37,238 nt of DNA, from contig JAFIFE010000004.1 in NCBI GenBank assembly GCA_020832185.1, forward strand, positions 1-37,238, given 5' to 3'. Below, piece by piece: positions 8,359-16,471 of this stretch. Below the pieces are notes generated by a model. It was not told where the DNA came from. It searched no databases and saw nothing but the letters and a program-made list of their open reading frames with translations. This stretch comes from Alkalibacterium sp. Lineage in GTDB: Bacteria; Bacillota; Bacilli; Lactobacillales; Carnobacteriaceae_A. The position numbers and the translations under genes are program-made. Each line of letters starts with the position of its first letter. The stretch's first letter is position 1.

Positions 8359-9078
8359 ATGAATCTGTCAAAATCAGGCTTTACTTTAGCCGCATTTTTA
8401 TTACTTAGTGCATGTACAACTGAAACGGTCTTGGAAGACCCGCAAACTGATGAGACAGTCAGTGTCGAAGCAAATGGTGAAGAGGATACTCCACAAATAA
8501 ATACGATAGTGCCGTCCCAGCTGACGAATAGGGAAGAAGCTATTTTATTTACGACGTCTTCACAATCACTTGTGTTTGATTTTAATGTAGAACCGGAGTT
8601 TACCGAAGCAAATGTATGGATTGAAAAATACGAATATGGTGAACCGTCAGAGTATACTATAGGTCATACTTCAATGGACATAGTGAATAACGGATATATA
8701 GTGTTTTCGTCTACAGAAAATTATAGTGTGAGCAATGAAATTTTAATTAGACTGGGCTTGAGTAGTGGGTATAGTTCTGCGCACCACTCTACATCTGATA
8801 CATTACCAGGTAGCGAGTCAGCTGATGAAGAAAGTGACAACGATGGAATTTCTATGGGTACGATATGGGAAGCCGCATCAAGCGATGAAATGGATCTTTC
8901 AAATGGAGAAGTTGTGTTGGGTAGCCTTATCCACACCAATATGGAAGAGGGAGTCAGTGGATTGACACAGGCGTTTTATGCTGATGTCGAAGGTCATATT
9001 GAGGAAATTGAGGATTATGGATTAGTGTATCTGATTAAAGCTGAGTTTTTAAAAGATGATCAGGGAAGTCAGGATTAA
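8359..9078 (+). CDS. Lipoprotein of unknown function, paralogue 2
   Basis: 239 residues from ATG 8359, chosen because AAAAGGGGGAG lies at the right distance and the signal peptide then begins properly. An in-frame ATG at 8338 would place that ribosome site inside the gene. The lipobox is LLSAC with Cys19, the same position as in the preceding paralogue. The mature part starts with a Glu/Asp/Thr-rich linker and then follows paralogue 1 closely, with an extra acidic, serine-rich insertion at ~150-170. Tandem duplication explains the pair. No function can be assigned. Confidence 0.75.
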   Translation: MNLSKSGFTLAAFLLLSACTTETVLEDPQTDETVSVEANGEEDTPQINTIVPSQLTNREEAILFTTSSQSLVFDFNVEPEFTEANVWIEKYEYGEPSEYTIGHTSMDIVNNGYIVFSSTENYSVSNEILIRLGLSSGYSSAHHSTSDTLPGSESADEESDNDGISMGTIWEAASSDEMDLSNGEVVLGSLIHTNMEEGVSGLTQAFYADVEGHIEEIEDYGLVYLIKAEFLKDDQGSQD

Positions 9079-9098
9079 AAGTAAAATAAGTTAGACGA

Positions 9099-9132
9099 GA
9101 AAGGATTGATTATAAAAAATCAGTCCTTTTTT
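9099..9132 (+). terminator. Terminator after the lipoprotein pair
   Basis: AAAGGATTGATT and AATCAGTCCTTT pair (one G-U) around ATAAAA, followed by Ts ending at about 9132. Confidence 0.85.
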
Positions 9133-9254
9133 GTAAGTCAGTCGATCTCTAGAAACGTTGACTTGAATAAGGAGTATTGATAAAACTGTTCCTTATATTA
9201 AAAAAAGATTAGAATTCAATTGGCAAATGAAAAGTACTTTAAGGAGGAACATGT

Positions 9255-10385
9255 TTGAATCAGCAGTTAATCGTCAGGCCGGGCCCTGAAACGTATCGAT
9301 GCCAACCAGGAATCGTTGAAGAGTTAAGTGAGTATATAAGAGATAGAGCATCTAAACGTGTCATGGTCGTTTACGGGACCCTTTCCTGGGCAAAAGTCAG
9401 TGCTAAAATCGAAGCAATTCTAAATGAGTCTGAGTTAGAACGCATTGACTACGAAGAGTTTCAGGGGGAATGCAGTTATGCAGAAGTGGACCGTCTTCAG
9501 CAGCTTGCAGAAAAAACATCGGCTGATGTAATCATCGGAGTCGGCGGAGGAAAACTTATGGATGCTGTTAAGTATGTTGCGGCTAATATAGCGTCTCTGA
9601 ATTCAGTTCTTATCCCAACACTCGCCAGTAACTGTGCACCTTGGACATCGCTGAGTGTAATGTATACATCCGAGGGGCAGTTTATTCAATATGACTTTCA
9701 CCACCGTCAGGTCTCCCTCTTATTGGTGGATCCGTCTGTCACTCTGGATTCGCCGGTCAGATATTTTGCTGCTGGAATAGGGGATACACTGGCGAAATGG
9801 TATGAATCAGAACCCAATTTATCGTTGCCGGACAACGACTCCGCTGCGTTGACTATCGCTCGTTCAGTAGCCATGCTGTGCAAACAGACCATCGAAGAAC
9901 ATGGGATTCAAGCCGTCAAAGATGCCGAGGAGAACCAGATGACAAAAGACTACATTAAAGTCGTAGAAACAGTTATTATGACGGGTGGTCTGGTCGGTGG
10001 GTTCGGTGATGAATTAGCGCGAACAACGGCAGCGCACGCTATTCATGATGGGCTAACCTTCTTTCCAGCTTTGCATCACTTGCTTCATGGCGAAAAAGTC
10101 GCATATGGGGTAATGGTTCAACTAGCTTTGGATAACCAGCTGAACGACATGCCTCAGGTTTCACAGTTGTTTCGCTCGCTGCAGTTGCCGGTTTCCTTAA
10201 AAGAATTGGGGTTGGATTTGACCGTCGATCTTTACGAAAAGCTGGCATGGCTGTCGATTGAACACGATCCAGGTATATATAATTTGCCGTACCCTATTAC
10301 AGAAGGAATCGTAGCGGAAGCGATTGAAGCAAATGAACAGTTCGTAAAAAGGTGGGAAATGAGTCTCTCACATTTGAATAGTTAA
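9255..10385 (+). CDS. GldA/HcxA-like metal-dependent alcohol dehydrogenase
   Basis: 376 residues of the iron-containing alcohol dehydrogenase / glycerol dehydrogenase superfamily. The NAD-binding glycine motif GVGGGK is at ~95-100. Metal ligands are predicted as Asp177 (GIGDTLAKW), His261 (AHAIHDGL) and His278 (LLHGEKVAYG). The overall pattern is nearer to hydroxycarboxylate dehydrogenase A (E. coli YbdH/HcxA) than to true glycerol dehydrogenase, but substrate cannot be read from sequence. The start is TTG 9255, with AAGGAGG seven bases upstream; the ATG at 9251 is out of frame. It stands alone with its own terminator. Its link to alpha-glucan use is positional only. Confidence 0.85.
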   Translation: MNQQLIVRPGPETYRCQPGIVEELSEYIRDRASKRVMVVYGTLSWAKVSAKIEAILNESELERIDYEEFQGECSYAEVDRLQQLAEKTSADVIIGVGGGKLMDAVKYVAANIASLNSVLIPTLASNCAPWTSLSVMYTSEGQFIQYDFHHRQVSLLLVDPSVTLDSPVRYFAAGIGDTLAKWYESEPNLSLPDNDSAALTIARSVAMLCKQTIEEHGIQAVKDAEENQMTKDYIKVVETVIMTGGLVGGFGDELARTTAAHAIHDGLTFFPALHHLLHGEKVAYGVMVQLALDNQLNDMPQVSQLFRSLQLPVSLKELGLDLTVDLYEKLAWLSIEHDPGIYNLPYPITEGIVAEAIEANEQFVKRWEMSLSHLNS

Positions 10386-10437
10386 GGGATTTTCCTTAAA
10401 ATAAAGGAAGAAAGATACCAGTAATTTGAATAGTACT

Positions 10438-10497
10438 AACCTGAGGAGTAGGTCTATCAATCGATTGAGAGACAGGCATTCTCAGGTTTTTTATTTT
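10438..10497 (+). terminator. Long two-tier terminator after the dehydrogenase gene
   Basis: The outer arms are AACCTGAG (10438-10445) and CTCAGGTT (10481-10488), followed by T-rich sequence. Inside, GTCTATCAAT and ATTGAGAGAC form a second helix with one mismatched pair. Confidence 0.8.
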
Positions 10498-10572
10498 TAA
10501 ATAGAGGAACACCGTTTATTAGAAGCCGGCTTTAGACGGGTTCACCCGCATTTCAAGATGTCTTTTATGCAA

Positions 10573-10906
10573 ACTCGGAAGTGACCTGATTTAGAGTTAT
10601 AAGAATGAAACCATTATTTTATTCACTCGAAATATAATTGATCTGAGTAGTAAGAATTAACTGTTTATTTTAGTCACTCAAAAGTTAGAAGAGCTCGACT
10701 GACAGTAAGTGATCGATTATTTTAGCAACTCGCAGGAAAAACCAAACGAGTAGTTAATATTTTTAAGTTATTCTTATTACTCATAACTCTATGTGAAGTG
10801 AGTTTTTAAAAGAGGCGTATGATTCTAATAACTCAATAGAAACACTATTCTCAGTTGCCAAAATAGACTCTCTATTATTCAAACTGAAACGTTAATGAGT
10901 TCGAGT
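10573..10906. repeat. Array 2 of the 51-52 bp phased ACTCA/TGAGT repeat (7 units)
   Basis: Left half-sites (ACTCA, ACTCG or ACTGA) start at 10573, 10625, 10676, 10728, 10779, 10831 and 10883: periods 52, 51, 52, 51, 52, 52. Right half-sites (TGAGT, or one-mismatch forms AGAGT, CGACT, CGAGT, TCAGT) start 19-20 bp later at 10593, 10644, 10696, 10747, 10799, 10851 and 10902. A T/A-rich block such as ATTATTTTA or ATTCTAATA precedes most left half-sites. The array fills most of the 720-base gap between the dehydrogenase terminator and the maltose operator at 10975. No gene is visible in the gap. Confidence 0.8.
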
Positions 10907-10974
10907 TAACTTAATAAGACCTCAAAGTCAATCGGAAACGGAATTGAAAGGGAGAGACATTCCGTTAGATTTTC

Positions 10975-10988
10975 TGTTACCGATAACA
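10975..10988. promoter_or_regulatory. Maltose-regulon operator, copy 1 (TGTTACCGATAACA)
   Basis: Near-perfect palindrome with central CpG, typical of LacI-family operators. It lies exactly 12 bp upstream of the -35 at 11001. The same site and spacing recur at 16272 and 29416. The position, about 54 bp before the predicted start of transcription, suggests activation. Confidence 0.7.
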
Positions 10989-11000
10989 CTTTAAAACTGC

Positions 11001-11028
11001 TTGTTTATTTTACTGTGAGTGCTAGAAT
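11001..11028 (+). promoter_or_regulatory. Promoter of the cyclomaltodextrinase / maltose phosphorylase operon
   Basis: TTGTTT (11001-11006), a 16-base spacer and extended -10 TGC-TAGAAT (11020-11028). Transcription would start near 11035, downstream of the first in-frame GTG (11019) of the next gene, which rules out that GTG as a start on this transcript. Confidence 0.7.
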
Positions 11029-11108
11029 CAAATTGGAACCGCTTCATGAAAAAGGAAAAGATTACCTATAAACGAGAATACACTGTTATTAAAGAAGGGA
11101 AAATGATT

Positions 11109-12983
11109 ATGGATACAGCAGCAATTTATCACCGTGCAGAAAGTGAGTATGCTTACTTGTACGAACGAGGGCATTACCATATTCGGATTCGTACGAAATC
11201 GAAAGACGTACAGAGTGTGGAACTGATTAGTGGAGATCCTTATGCACTTGACCATGAAAAATGGTTTTTAAAAGGGAAAGAAATGAAAAAAATAGCATCG
11301 ACTAATATGCATGATTACTGGATGATCGATACGCATGAACCGACAAAGCGTATGGCGTATGGGTTTAGAGTCATCGGAAAAGACGGCATAGAAATTTTTT
11401 ATTCCGATCAGGGGGTCTATCCTTTCGAAGAGACGTTCTTAAGTCAGATGAACTTCTATTTCCGTGTGCCGTATATTCATGAAATCGATGCTTTTCGTGC
11501 GCCTCAGTGGGCAAGTGAAACCATCTGGTACCAGATTTTTCCTGAACGATTTGCGAATGGGAATCCTGAAAATGATCCCAAAGGAACCCTTCCTTGGGGA
11601 AGCAAAGAGCATCCTTCTCGTGACGACTTTTACGGAGGAGACCTTCAAGGTGTCTTAGATAATATGGATTATCTGGAAGACTTGGGCATCAACGGCATAT
11701 ACTTCACACCTATTTTCAAAGCGCATTCGAATCACAAATACGATACGATCGATTACAAAGAAATCGATCCTGATTTTGGAGACAAAGCACTCTTTAAAAA
11801 AGTAGTAGAGGAAGCACATAAGCGCGGTTTCCGTGTGATGATCGATGCAGTATTTAACCACGTGGGCATTCATTCACCTCAGTGGCTGGACGTATTGGAA
11901 AATCAGGAAAAGTCTGTCTATAAAGACTGGTTCTATATCCATTCCTTCCCAGTTGATGATGTAGCTGGTCTCAGTACAGAAGCACTGGAGAATGTCGGCC
12001 GTGTGAACTATGATACCTTCGCCTTCACCGGTCACATGCCGAAACTAAATACGGCGAATCCGGATGTTCAGAAGTATCTACTGGACATTGCCACATACTG
12101 GATCAAGGAATTTGATATTGATGCATGGCGTCTGGACGTGGCCAATGAAGTGGACCATTATTTCTGGAAACGATTCTTTAAAGAAACAACAGCCATCAAA
12201 GAAGATTTGTATATTTTAGGTGAGATCTGGCATTCCTCTCAAAACTGGTTAAATGGGGATGAGTTTCACGCGGTTATGAACTATGCGTTCACAGACACAA
12301 TTGAAAACTATTTCTTCAAGAAATTCCTTTCGCCTACGCGTTTAGTCTCTAACTTAAACAGTCAGCTGATGCTTTACCGTCAGCAGACGACTGAAGTCAT
12401 GTTCAATTTGCTCGATTCGCATGATACTCCGCGAGTGCTTTCAAAAGCAGGCAATGATAAAAATCTGGTGAAATCCGCTATGGCCTTTTTATATGCGCAA
12501 CCGGGTGCCCCATGTATGTATTACGGAACAGAAATCGGTATGGACGGGTTAATGGATCCTGACTGCCGTAAATGCATGATCTGGGATGAAGACAAACAGG
12601 ACCGGGATATGCTTGCATTTACTAAAGAATTGATAGCGTTCCGCAAAATGTACTCTGATATCCTGATTTCGGGTGACACTGAGTGGCATGATGTAAGAGA
12701 TGATGAACAGTTTGTCGGCTTCAAGCGAAAATTAGGCAACAGAGAACTTTATTTCTTCTTTAATCAAGATGAAGAAGAAGCCTTCTTGCCATTGATTCCT
12801 CGTGGAGCGAAAAAAGTACTCAGTTTAAATGATGTGGCAGACAGCGAAGAAACCCTACTGTCTCAAAACGGCTTTTCAATTTTCTACTATGAAGACGAAG
12901 AAGAAGAACGCAAAGAACGTTTAATGAAAAAACGTGACCGCGCGAAAAAACGTAAAGTACTGCTTGAAGCGATAAAGAAGTAA
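11109..12983 (+). CDS. Cyclomaltodextrinase / neopullulanase / maltogenic amylase (GH13_20)
   Basis: Predicted cytoplasmic enzyme hydrolysing cyclodextrins, pullulan and short maltodextrins. With ATG 11109 it has 624 residues and starts MDTAAIYHR, the usual beginning of this family. GAAGGG lies nine bases before that ATG, and the promoter lies downstream of the alternative GTG at 11019. A CBM34-like N-terminal domain (~1-120) is followed by the GH13 barrel with nucleophile Asp343 (WRLDVANE), acid/base Glu372 (LGEIW) and Asp439 (DSHDTPR). The MPKLN signature of the neopullulanase subfamily is at 310-314. The protein ends in an unusual ~35-residue Lys/Arg/Glu tail beyond the normal C-terminal domain. 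It is the first gene of an operon with maltose phosphorylase. Confidence 0.93.
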   Translation: MDTAAIYHRAESEYAYLYERGHYHIRIRTKSKDVQSVELISGDPYALDHEKWFLKGKEMKKIASTNMHDYWMIDTHEPTKRMAYGFRVIGKDGIEIFYSDQGVYPFEETFLSQMNFYFRVPYIHEIDAFRAPQWASETIWYQIFPERFANGNPENDPKGTLPWGSKEHPSRDDFYGGDLQGVLDNMDYLEDLGINGIYFTPIFKAHSNHKYDTIDYKEIDPDFGDKALFKKVVEEAHKRGFRVMIDAVFNHVGIHSPQWLDVLENQEKSVYKDWFYIHSFPVDDVAGLSTEALENVGRVNYDTFAFTGHMPKLNTANPDVQKYLLDIATYWIKEFDIDAWRLDVANEVDHYFWKRFFKETTAIKEDLYILGEIWHSSQNWLNGDEFHAVMNYAFTDTIENYFFKKFLSPTRLVSNLNSQLMLYRQQTTEVMFNLLDSHDTPRVLSKAGNDKNLVKSAMAFLYAQPGAPCMYYGTEIGMDGLMDPDCRKCMIWDEDKQDRDMLAFTKELIAFRKMYSDILISGDTEWHDVRDDEQFVGFKRKLGNRELYFFFNQDEEEAFLPLIPRGAKKVLSLNDVADSEETLLSQNGFSIFYYEDEEEERKERLMKKRDRAKKRKVLLEAIKK

Positions 12984-13036
12984 AAAAGTAAAGTAGTCAA
13001 ATAAGTATCCACTATTTCAGATAGGACGTGTAAGTT

Positions 13037-15307
13037 ATGGAAAGAATTGCAAAGGTAGACCCGTGGAAAGTCATCTCCACAGACGTAAATGAAAAGAAGC
13101 GAGTGCAGGAAAGTTTAACCTCGATCGGGAACGGGTATATGGGTCTGCGCGGAAATTTTGAAGAAGGATTCTCAGGGGATACGCATATTGGGACCTATTT
13201 AGCAGGAGTCTGGTATCCGGACAAAACACGGGTAGGCTGGTGGAAAATCGGGTACCCTGAATATTTTGGAAAAGTGATCAATGCAACTAATTTTATCCCG
13301 GTGACTATTTTAGTGAATGGGCATCAGGTCGATTTAGCTGTAGATGAAGTGAAAGACTACTCCCTGGAACTGGATATGAAAGAAGGGATTTTAAATCGAT
13401 CATTCGTCTGGATGAAAGATGACCTAGAAATCGCCTTTACCTTCTCTCGTTTTGTCAGTGTGGCAACGAAAGAATTAGCTGTCATTAAAGTGGATGCTGA
13501 ACTCCTGAAAGGGGAAGCTGATCTTGAACTGATCCCTCATTTAGATGGAGATGTTGTAAACGAGGACAGCAATTACGATGAAACATTCTGGCTTGAAAGA
13601 AACAGAGGATTGGCTCCTTACCCTTATTTAACAACTAAAACGATTGAAAACAACTTTGGGACAGACCGGTTTACTGTAACGATGATGATGGCTAATCAGG
13701 CAGAAAACTTAACATCAGAAGCAACAAAGGATTCTGAGATGAAAGTAGAAGAAAGGTTTAAAGGGTCAGTTTCCACTGGGGATAAAGTCTCGTTGACCAA
13801 AATCGTTTCAGTAGTATCCAGTCGTGATGTCGAAGAAGCGGATCAGATCAAAGCAGCAGAAACCCTACTGGATGCAGCAGTCGAGAAAGGATATGCACAA
13901 CTTAGAGAAGCGCATGTCACTGAGTGGGCAAACCGCTGGGATAAAGCCGATGTCATGATCGATGGCGATGAAGCAAGCCAGCAGGGTGTTCGTTTCAATA
14001 TTTTCCAGCTGTTTTCAACTTATTATGGAGAAGACCCACGACTGAACGTCGGACCTAAAGGCTTTACTGGCGAAAAATACGGAGGGGCAACCTATTGGGA
14101 TACAGAATCATGTATTCTGCCGATGTATTTATCGACCACAGATGAGGAAGTATCTAAACAGCTTTTAGTCTATCGCCATAATCAGCTGGAACAGGCACAC
14201 ACAAATGCCCAGAAACAGGGGCTTGAGGGCGCACTCTACCCAATGGTAACCTTCACGGGAATCGAGTGCCACAATGAGTGGGAGATCACATTCGAAGAAA
14301 TCCACCGTAATGGGGCAATAGCGCACGCTATATACAATTACTCAACTTACTTTGGTGATGAGTCGTACTTACTGGATAAAGGACTGGATGTCTTAGTCGG
14401 TATTTCAAGGTTCTGGGCAGACCGCGTCCATTATTCACAGCGCAATAAACAGTATATGATCCACGGTGTAACAGGACCGAATGAATATGAAAACAACATC
14501 AACAATAACTGGTACACCAATACTATGGCAGCCTGGACTCTTCGCTATACATTGGAATCTATTGAAAAAGCATCTGATGACAAGAAAAAAGCGTTGGACA
14601 TGAATGCTGATGAGCTGGAAAAATGGGCTGACATTGTCGAGCACATGTATTTCCCTAAAGATGAAGAACTGGATATTTACGTTCAGCACGATACATTCCT
14701 GGATAAAGATTTACGCCCGGTGACTGCGCTTAAACCTGAAGAACGTCCGATCAATCAGAACTGGTCCTGGGACAAAATCCTGCGTTCGCCATTTATTAAA
14801 CAGGCAGATGTCCTGCAGGGTCTCTATTTCCTGAATCATGAATTCAGTCTGGAAGAGAAAGAGAAAAACTTTGACTTCTACGAACCAATGACTGTCCATG
14901 AATCCTCTTTATCCCCGCTGGTTCATTCGATTTTAGCGTCTGAATTAGGCAAGAAAGAAAAAGCCTTCGAAATGTATGAACGCACAGCCAGATTAGATTT
15001 GGATAACTACAATAACGATACTGAAGATGGACTGCACATTACTTCAATGAGTGGCGGCTGGTTATCGATTGTTCAAGGATTTGCCGGAATGCGCACACTT
15101 GAAGGGCACTTATCATTCGAACCATATTGTCCAACTCAATGGAATGGCTACCAGTTCAAACTGAAATACAGAGGACGTCTGATCAAAGTAAACGTGACAG
15201 CTTCTGAAGTTGAATTTACGCTGCAGGAAGGTGAAGCACTGACCTTTGACCTGTATGGCAAAGACGTGACACTAAATGATTCACTTTCACACCCAATAGA
15301 AAAATAA
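13037..15307 (+). CDS. malP: Maltose phosphorylase (GH65)
   Basis: 756 residues, the usual length. It splits maltose with inorganic phosphate into glucose and beta-glucose-1-phosphate in the cytoplasm. The catalytic acid is Glu483 in [15 protein letters not shown], and the GH65 block [19 protein letters not shown] (412-430) supports maltose phosphorylase over trehalose or kojibiose phosphorylases, though specificity is inferred. It lies 53 bases after the cyclomaltodextrinase gene with a modest AGGA ribosome site. A terminator follows, then beta-phosphoglucomutase, which consumes the beta-glucose-1-phosphate. Also known as mapA. Confidence 0.92.
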   Translation: MERIAKVDPWKVISTDVNEKKRVQESLTSIGNGYMGLRGNFEEGFSGDTHIGTYLAGVWYPDKTRVGWWKIGYPEYFGKVINATNFIPVTILVNGHQVDLAVDEVKDYSLELDMKEGILNRSFVWMKDDLEIAFTFSRFVSVATKELAVIKVDAELLKGEADLELIPHLDGDVVNEDSNYDETFWLERNRGLAPYPYLTTKTIENNFGTDRFTVTMMMANQAENLTSEATKDSEMKVEERFKGSVSTGDKVSLTKIVSVVSSRDVEEADQIKAAETLLDAAVEKGYAQLREAHVTEWANRWDKADVMIDGDEASQQGVRFNIFQLFSTYYGEDPRLNVGPKGFTGEKYGGATYWDTESCILPMYLSTTDEEVSKQLLVYRHNQLEQAHTNAQKQGLEGALYPMVTFTGIECHNEWEITFEEIHRNGAIAHAIYNYSTYFGDESYLLDKGLDVLVGISRFWADRVHYSQRNKQYMIHGVTGPNEYENNINNNWYTNTMAAWTLRYTLESIEKASDDKKKALDMNADELEKWADIVEHMYFPKDEELDIYVQHDTFLDKDLRPVTALKPEERPINQNWSWDKILRSPFIKQADVLQGLYFLNHEFSLEEKEKNFDFYEPMTVHESSLSPLVHSILASELGKKEKAFEMYERTARLDLDNYNNDTEDGLHITSMSGGWLSIVQGFAGMRTLEGHLSFEPYCPTQWNGYQFKLKYRGRLIKVNVTASEVEFTLQEGEALTFDLYGKDVTLNDSLSHPIEK

Positions 15308-15310
15308 GGA

Positions 15311-15341
15311 AAAGGGGGAGCCACTCTCCCCCTCTTTTTTA
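15311..15341 (+). terminator. Terminator after maltose phosphorylase
   Basis: GGGGGAG and CTCCCCC pair around CCACT, flanked by an A-run and T-run. It separates malP from pgmB, so pgmB depends on read-through or its own promoter. Confidence 0.85.
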
Positions 15342-15362
15342 GTCACAAGATAAAACAAAAGA

Positions 15363-15419
15363 TTTAAATGACTTGGAGTAGTGGCTATTATCCGCTTTAC
15401 TTAAAACAGGTCATTTAAA
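15363..15419. repeat. 10-bp inverted repeat upstream of pgmB
   Basis: TTTAAATGAC (15363-15372) is matched by its perfect reverse complement GTCATTTAAA (15410-15419), 37 bases apart. It lies between the malP terminator and the pgmB ribosome site. It could be a looped operator pair or an RNA stem; a promoter in between is not obvious. Confidence 0.5.
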
Positions 15420-15455
15420 CCATTTAGAGAACGAACAAAATCAGGAGGAATAAAT

Positions 15456-16124
15456 ATGATTAAAGGTTTAATATTCGATTTAGACGGAGTGATTACGGAT
15501 ACAGCGGAGTTTCACTATATTGCCTGGAAAAGTTTGGCAGAAAAAATCGGGATCGAGATCGATCGTGAATTTAATGAACAGCTAAAAGGAATCAGCCGTA
15601 TGGAATCGCTCGAACTGATCTTGAAACATGGAAACAAAGAGAATGAGTACACTGATGAAGAAAAAGAAGAGCTTGCAACGTTGAAAAATGAAGAATACAA
15701 AGAGTCAATCAAAGAAATCACACCGGATGACTTACTCCCCGGGATTGAAAAACTACTTAAAGAGGCAAAAGAGAAAAAGTTAGGCATGGTGCTGGCTTCT
15801 GCAAGTAAAAATGGACCGGCTATTATGGATAATCTTCAAATCACCGATCTTTTCGATGGAATAGTGGATCCTGCTTCACTTAAAGCGGGCAAACCTGACC
15901 CGGAAATCTTTGTTCGAGGAGCAGAGATGCTTGGTCTGGATCCGACAGAATGTGTCGGACTGGAAGACGCTGAAGCAGGAATCGAAGCAATCAATGGAGC
16001 GAACATGTTCTCAGTGGGTGTCGGATCTAAAGAAGCTATGAAACAAGCCGATTACGCGGTTGAAGATACATCTCAGCTAGATTTAGATACGATACTGGAA
16101 AAAGCAAGCCAAGCACATGTATAA
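15456..16124 (+). CDS. pgmB: Beta-phosphoglucomutase
   Basis: 222 residues, HAD superfamily. It converts beta-glucose-1-phosphate to glucose-6-phosphate. The nucleophile Asp8 and acid/base Asp10 sit in FDLDGVITDTAEFHY, the hallmark of beta-phosphoglucomutases. KPDPEIF (~147-153) and GLEDAEAGIEA carry the conserved Lys and the magnesium-binding acidic residues. It starts at ATG with a near-ideal AGGAGGAATAAAT leader. It directly completes the maltose phosphorylase pathway. Confidence 0.95.
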   Translation: MIKGLIFDLDGVITDTAEFHYIAWKSLAEKIGIEIDREFNEQLKGISRMESLELILKHGNKENEYTDEEKEELATLKNEEYKESIKEITPDDLLPGIEKLLKEAKEKKLGMVLASASKNGPAIMDNLQITDLFDGIVDPASLKAGKPDPEIFVRGAEMLGLDPTECVGLEDAEAGIEAINGANMFSVGVGSKEAMKQADYAVEDTSQLDLDTILEKASQAHV

Positions 16125-16151
16125 AATCTAAAAGTATAAGTATTCTAAAAG

Positions 16152-16181
16152 GGGCATGAGTATTAGTCATGTCTTTTTTTT
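16152..16181 (+). terminator. Terminator after pgmB
   Basis: GGCATGA and TCATGTC pair (one G-U) and are followed by eight Ts. Confidence 0.85.
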
Positions 16182-16271
16182 ATGTGTGAGAGTTTGTTTA
16201 TTTTTCATCTAAACTCAGCACAGTTACTGTTAAACTTAATTAGTCTATAGTCGTTCATATCTGATACATCC

Positions 16272-16285
16272 TGATACCGGTAACA
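16272..16285. promoter_or_regulatory. Maltose-regulon operator, copy 2 (TGATACCGGTAACA)
   Basis: The same LacI-type palindrome as at 10975 and 29416, again exactly 12 bp upstream of the -35 (16298). Central ACCGGT is self-complementary. Confidence 0.72.
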
Positions 16286-16297
16286 TAGAAAAAACAA

Positions 16298-16326
16298 TTG
16301 AAACATTCGTACAAACCTTATATAGT
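16298..16326 (+). promoter_or_regulatory. Promoter of the maltodextrin ABC operon
   Basis: TTGAAA (16298-16303), 17-base spacer, TATAGT (16321-16326). Predicted start near 16333, giving a leader of about 139 bases that contains several palindromes. Confidence 0.7.
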
Positions 16327-16329
16327 TAA

Positions 16330-16444
16330 TTTGTAATCACTTACAAAACATTTTAAAAGCGATTTCTTAAATGGAACGGTACCTTCTGTTTAAGCGTGGC
16401 TGATGAAAATAAGTGACACGTCATTTGTTTAACGTGCTAACAAA
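16330..16444. promoter_or_regulatory. malE leader: palindrome, cre-like site and second palindrome
   Basis: TTTGTAA-TCAC-TTACAAA (16330-16347) is a perfect 7-bp inverted repeat over the predicted transcription start. TAAAAGCGATTTCT (16354-16367) fits the CcpA cre consensus with two mismatches and would act as a roadblock at about +22. A 21-base imperfect palindrome (16424-16444; arms TTTGTT and AACAAA around AACGTGCT) lies just before the ribosome site. Confidence 0.5.
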
Positions 16445-16471
16445 ATGTAAAAAAAATAGGAGGAACAACAC

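Noticed and set aside
11019-11108. Extra 30 N-terminal residues on the cyclomaltodextrinase
   Set aside because: The promoter lies over this stretch and the family-typical start MDTAAIYHR is at 11109 with its own ribosome site.
16186-16240. A single further unit of the phased repeat (ACTCA at 16213)
   Set aside because: The right half-site is missing at +20 and the preceding GAGAGT is at the wrong distance, so it is out of register.
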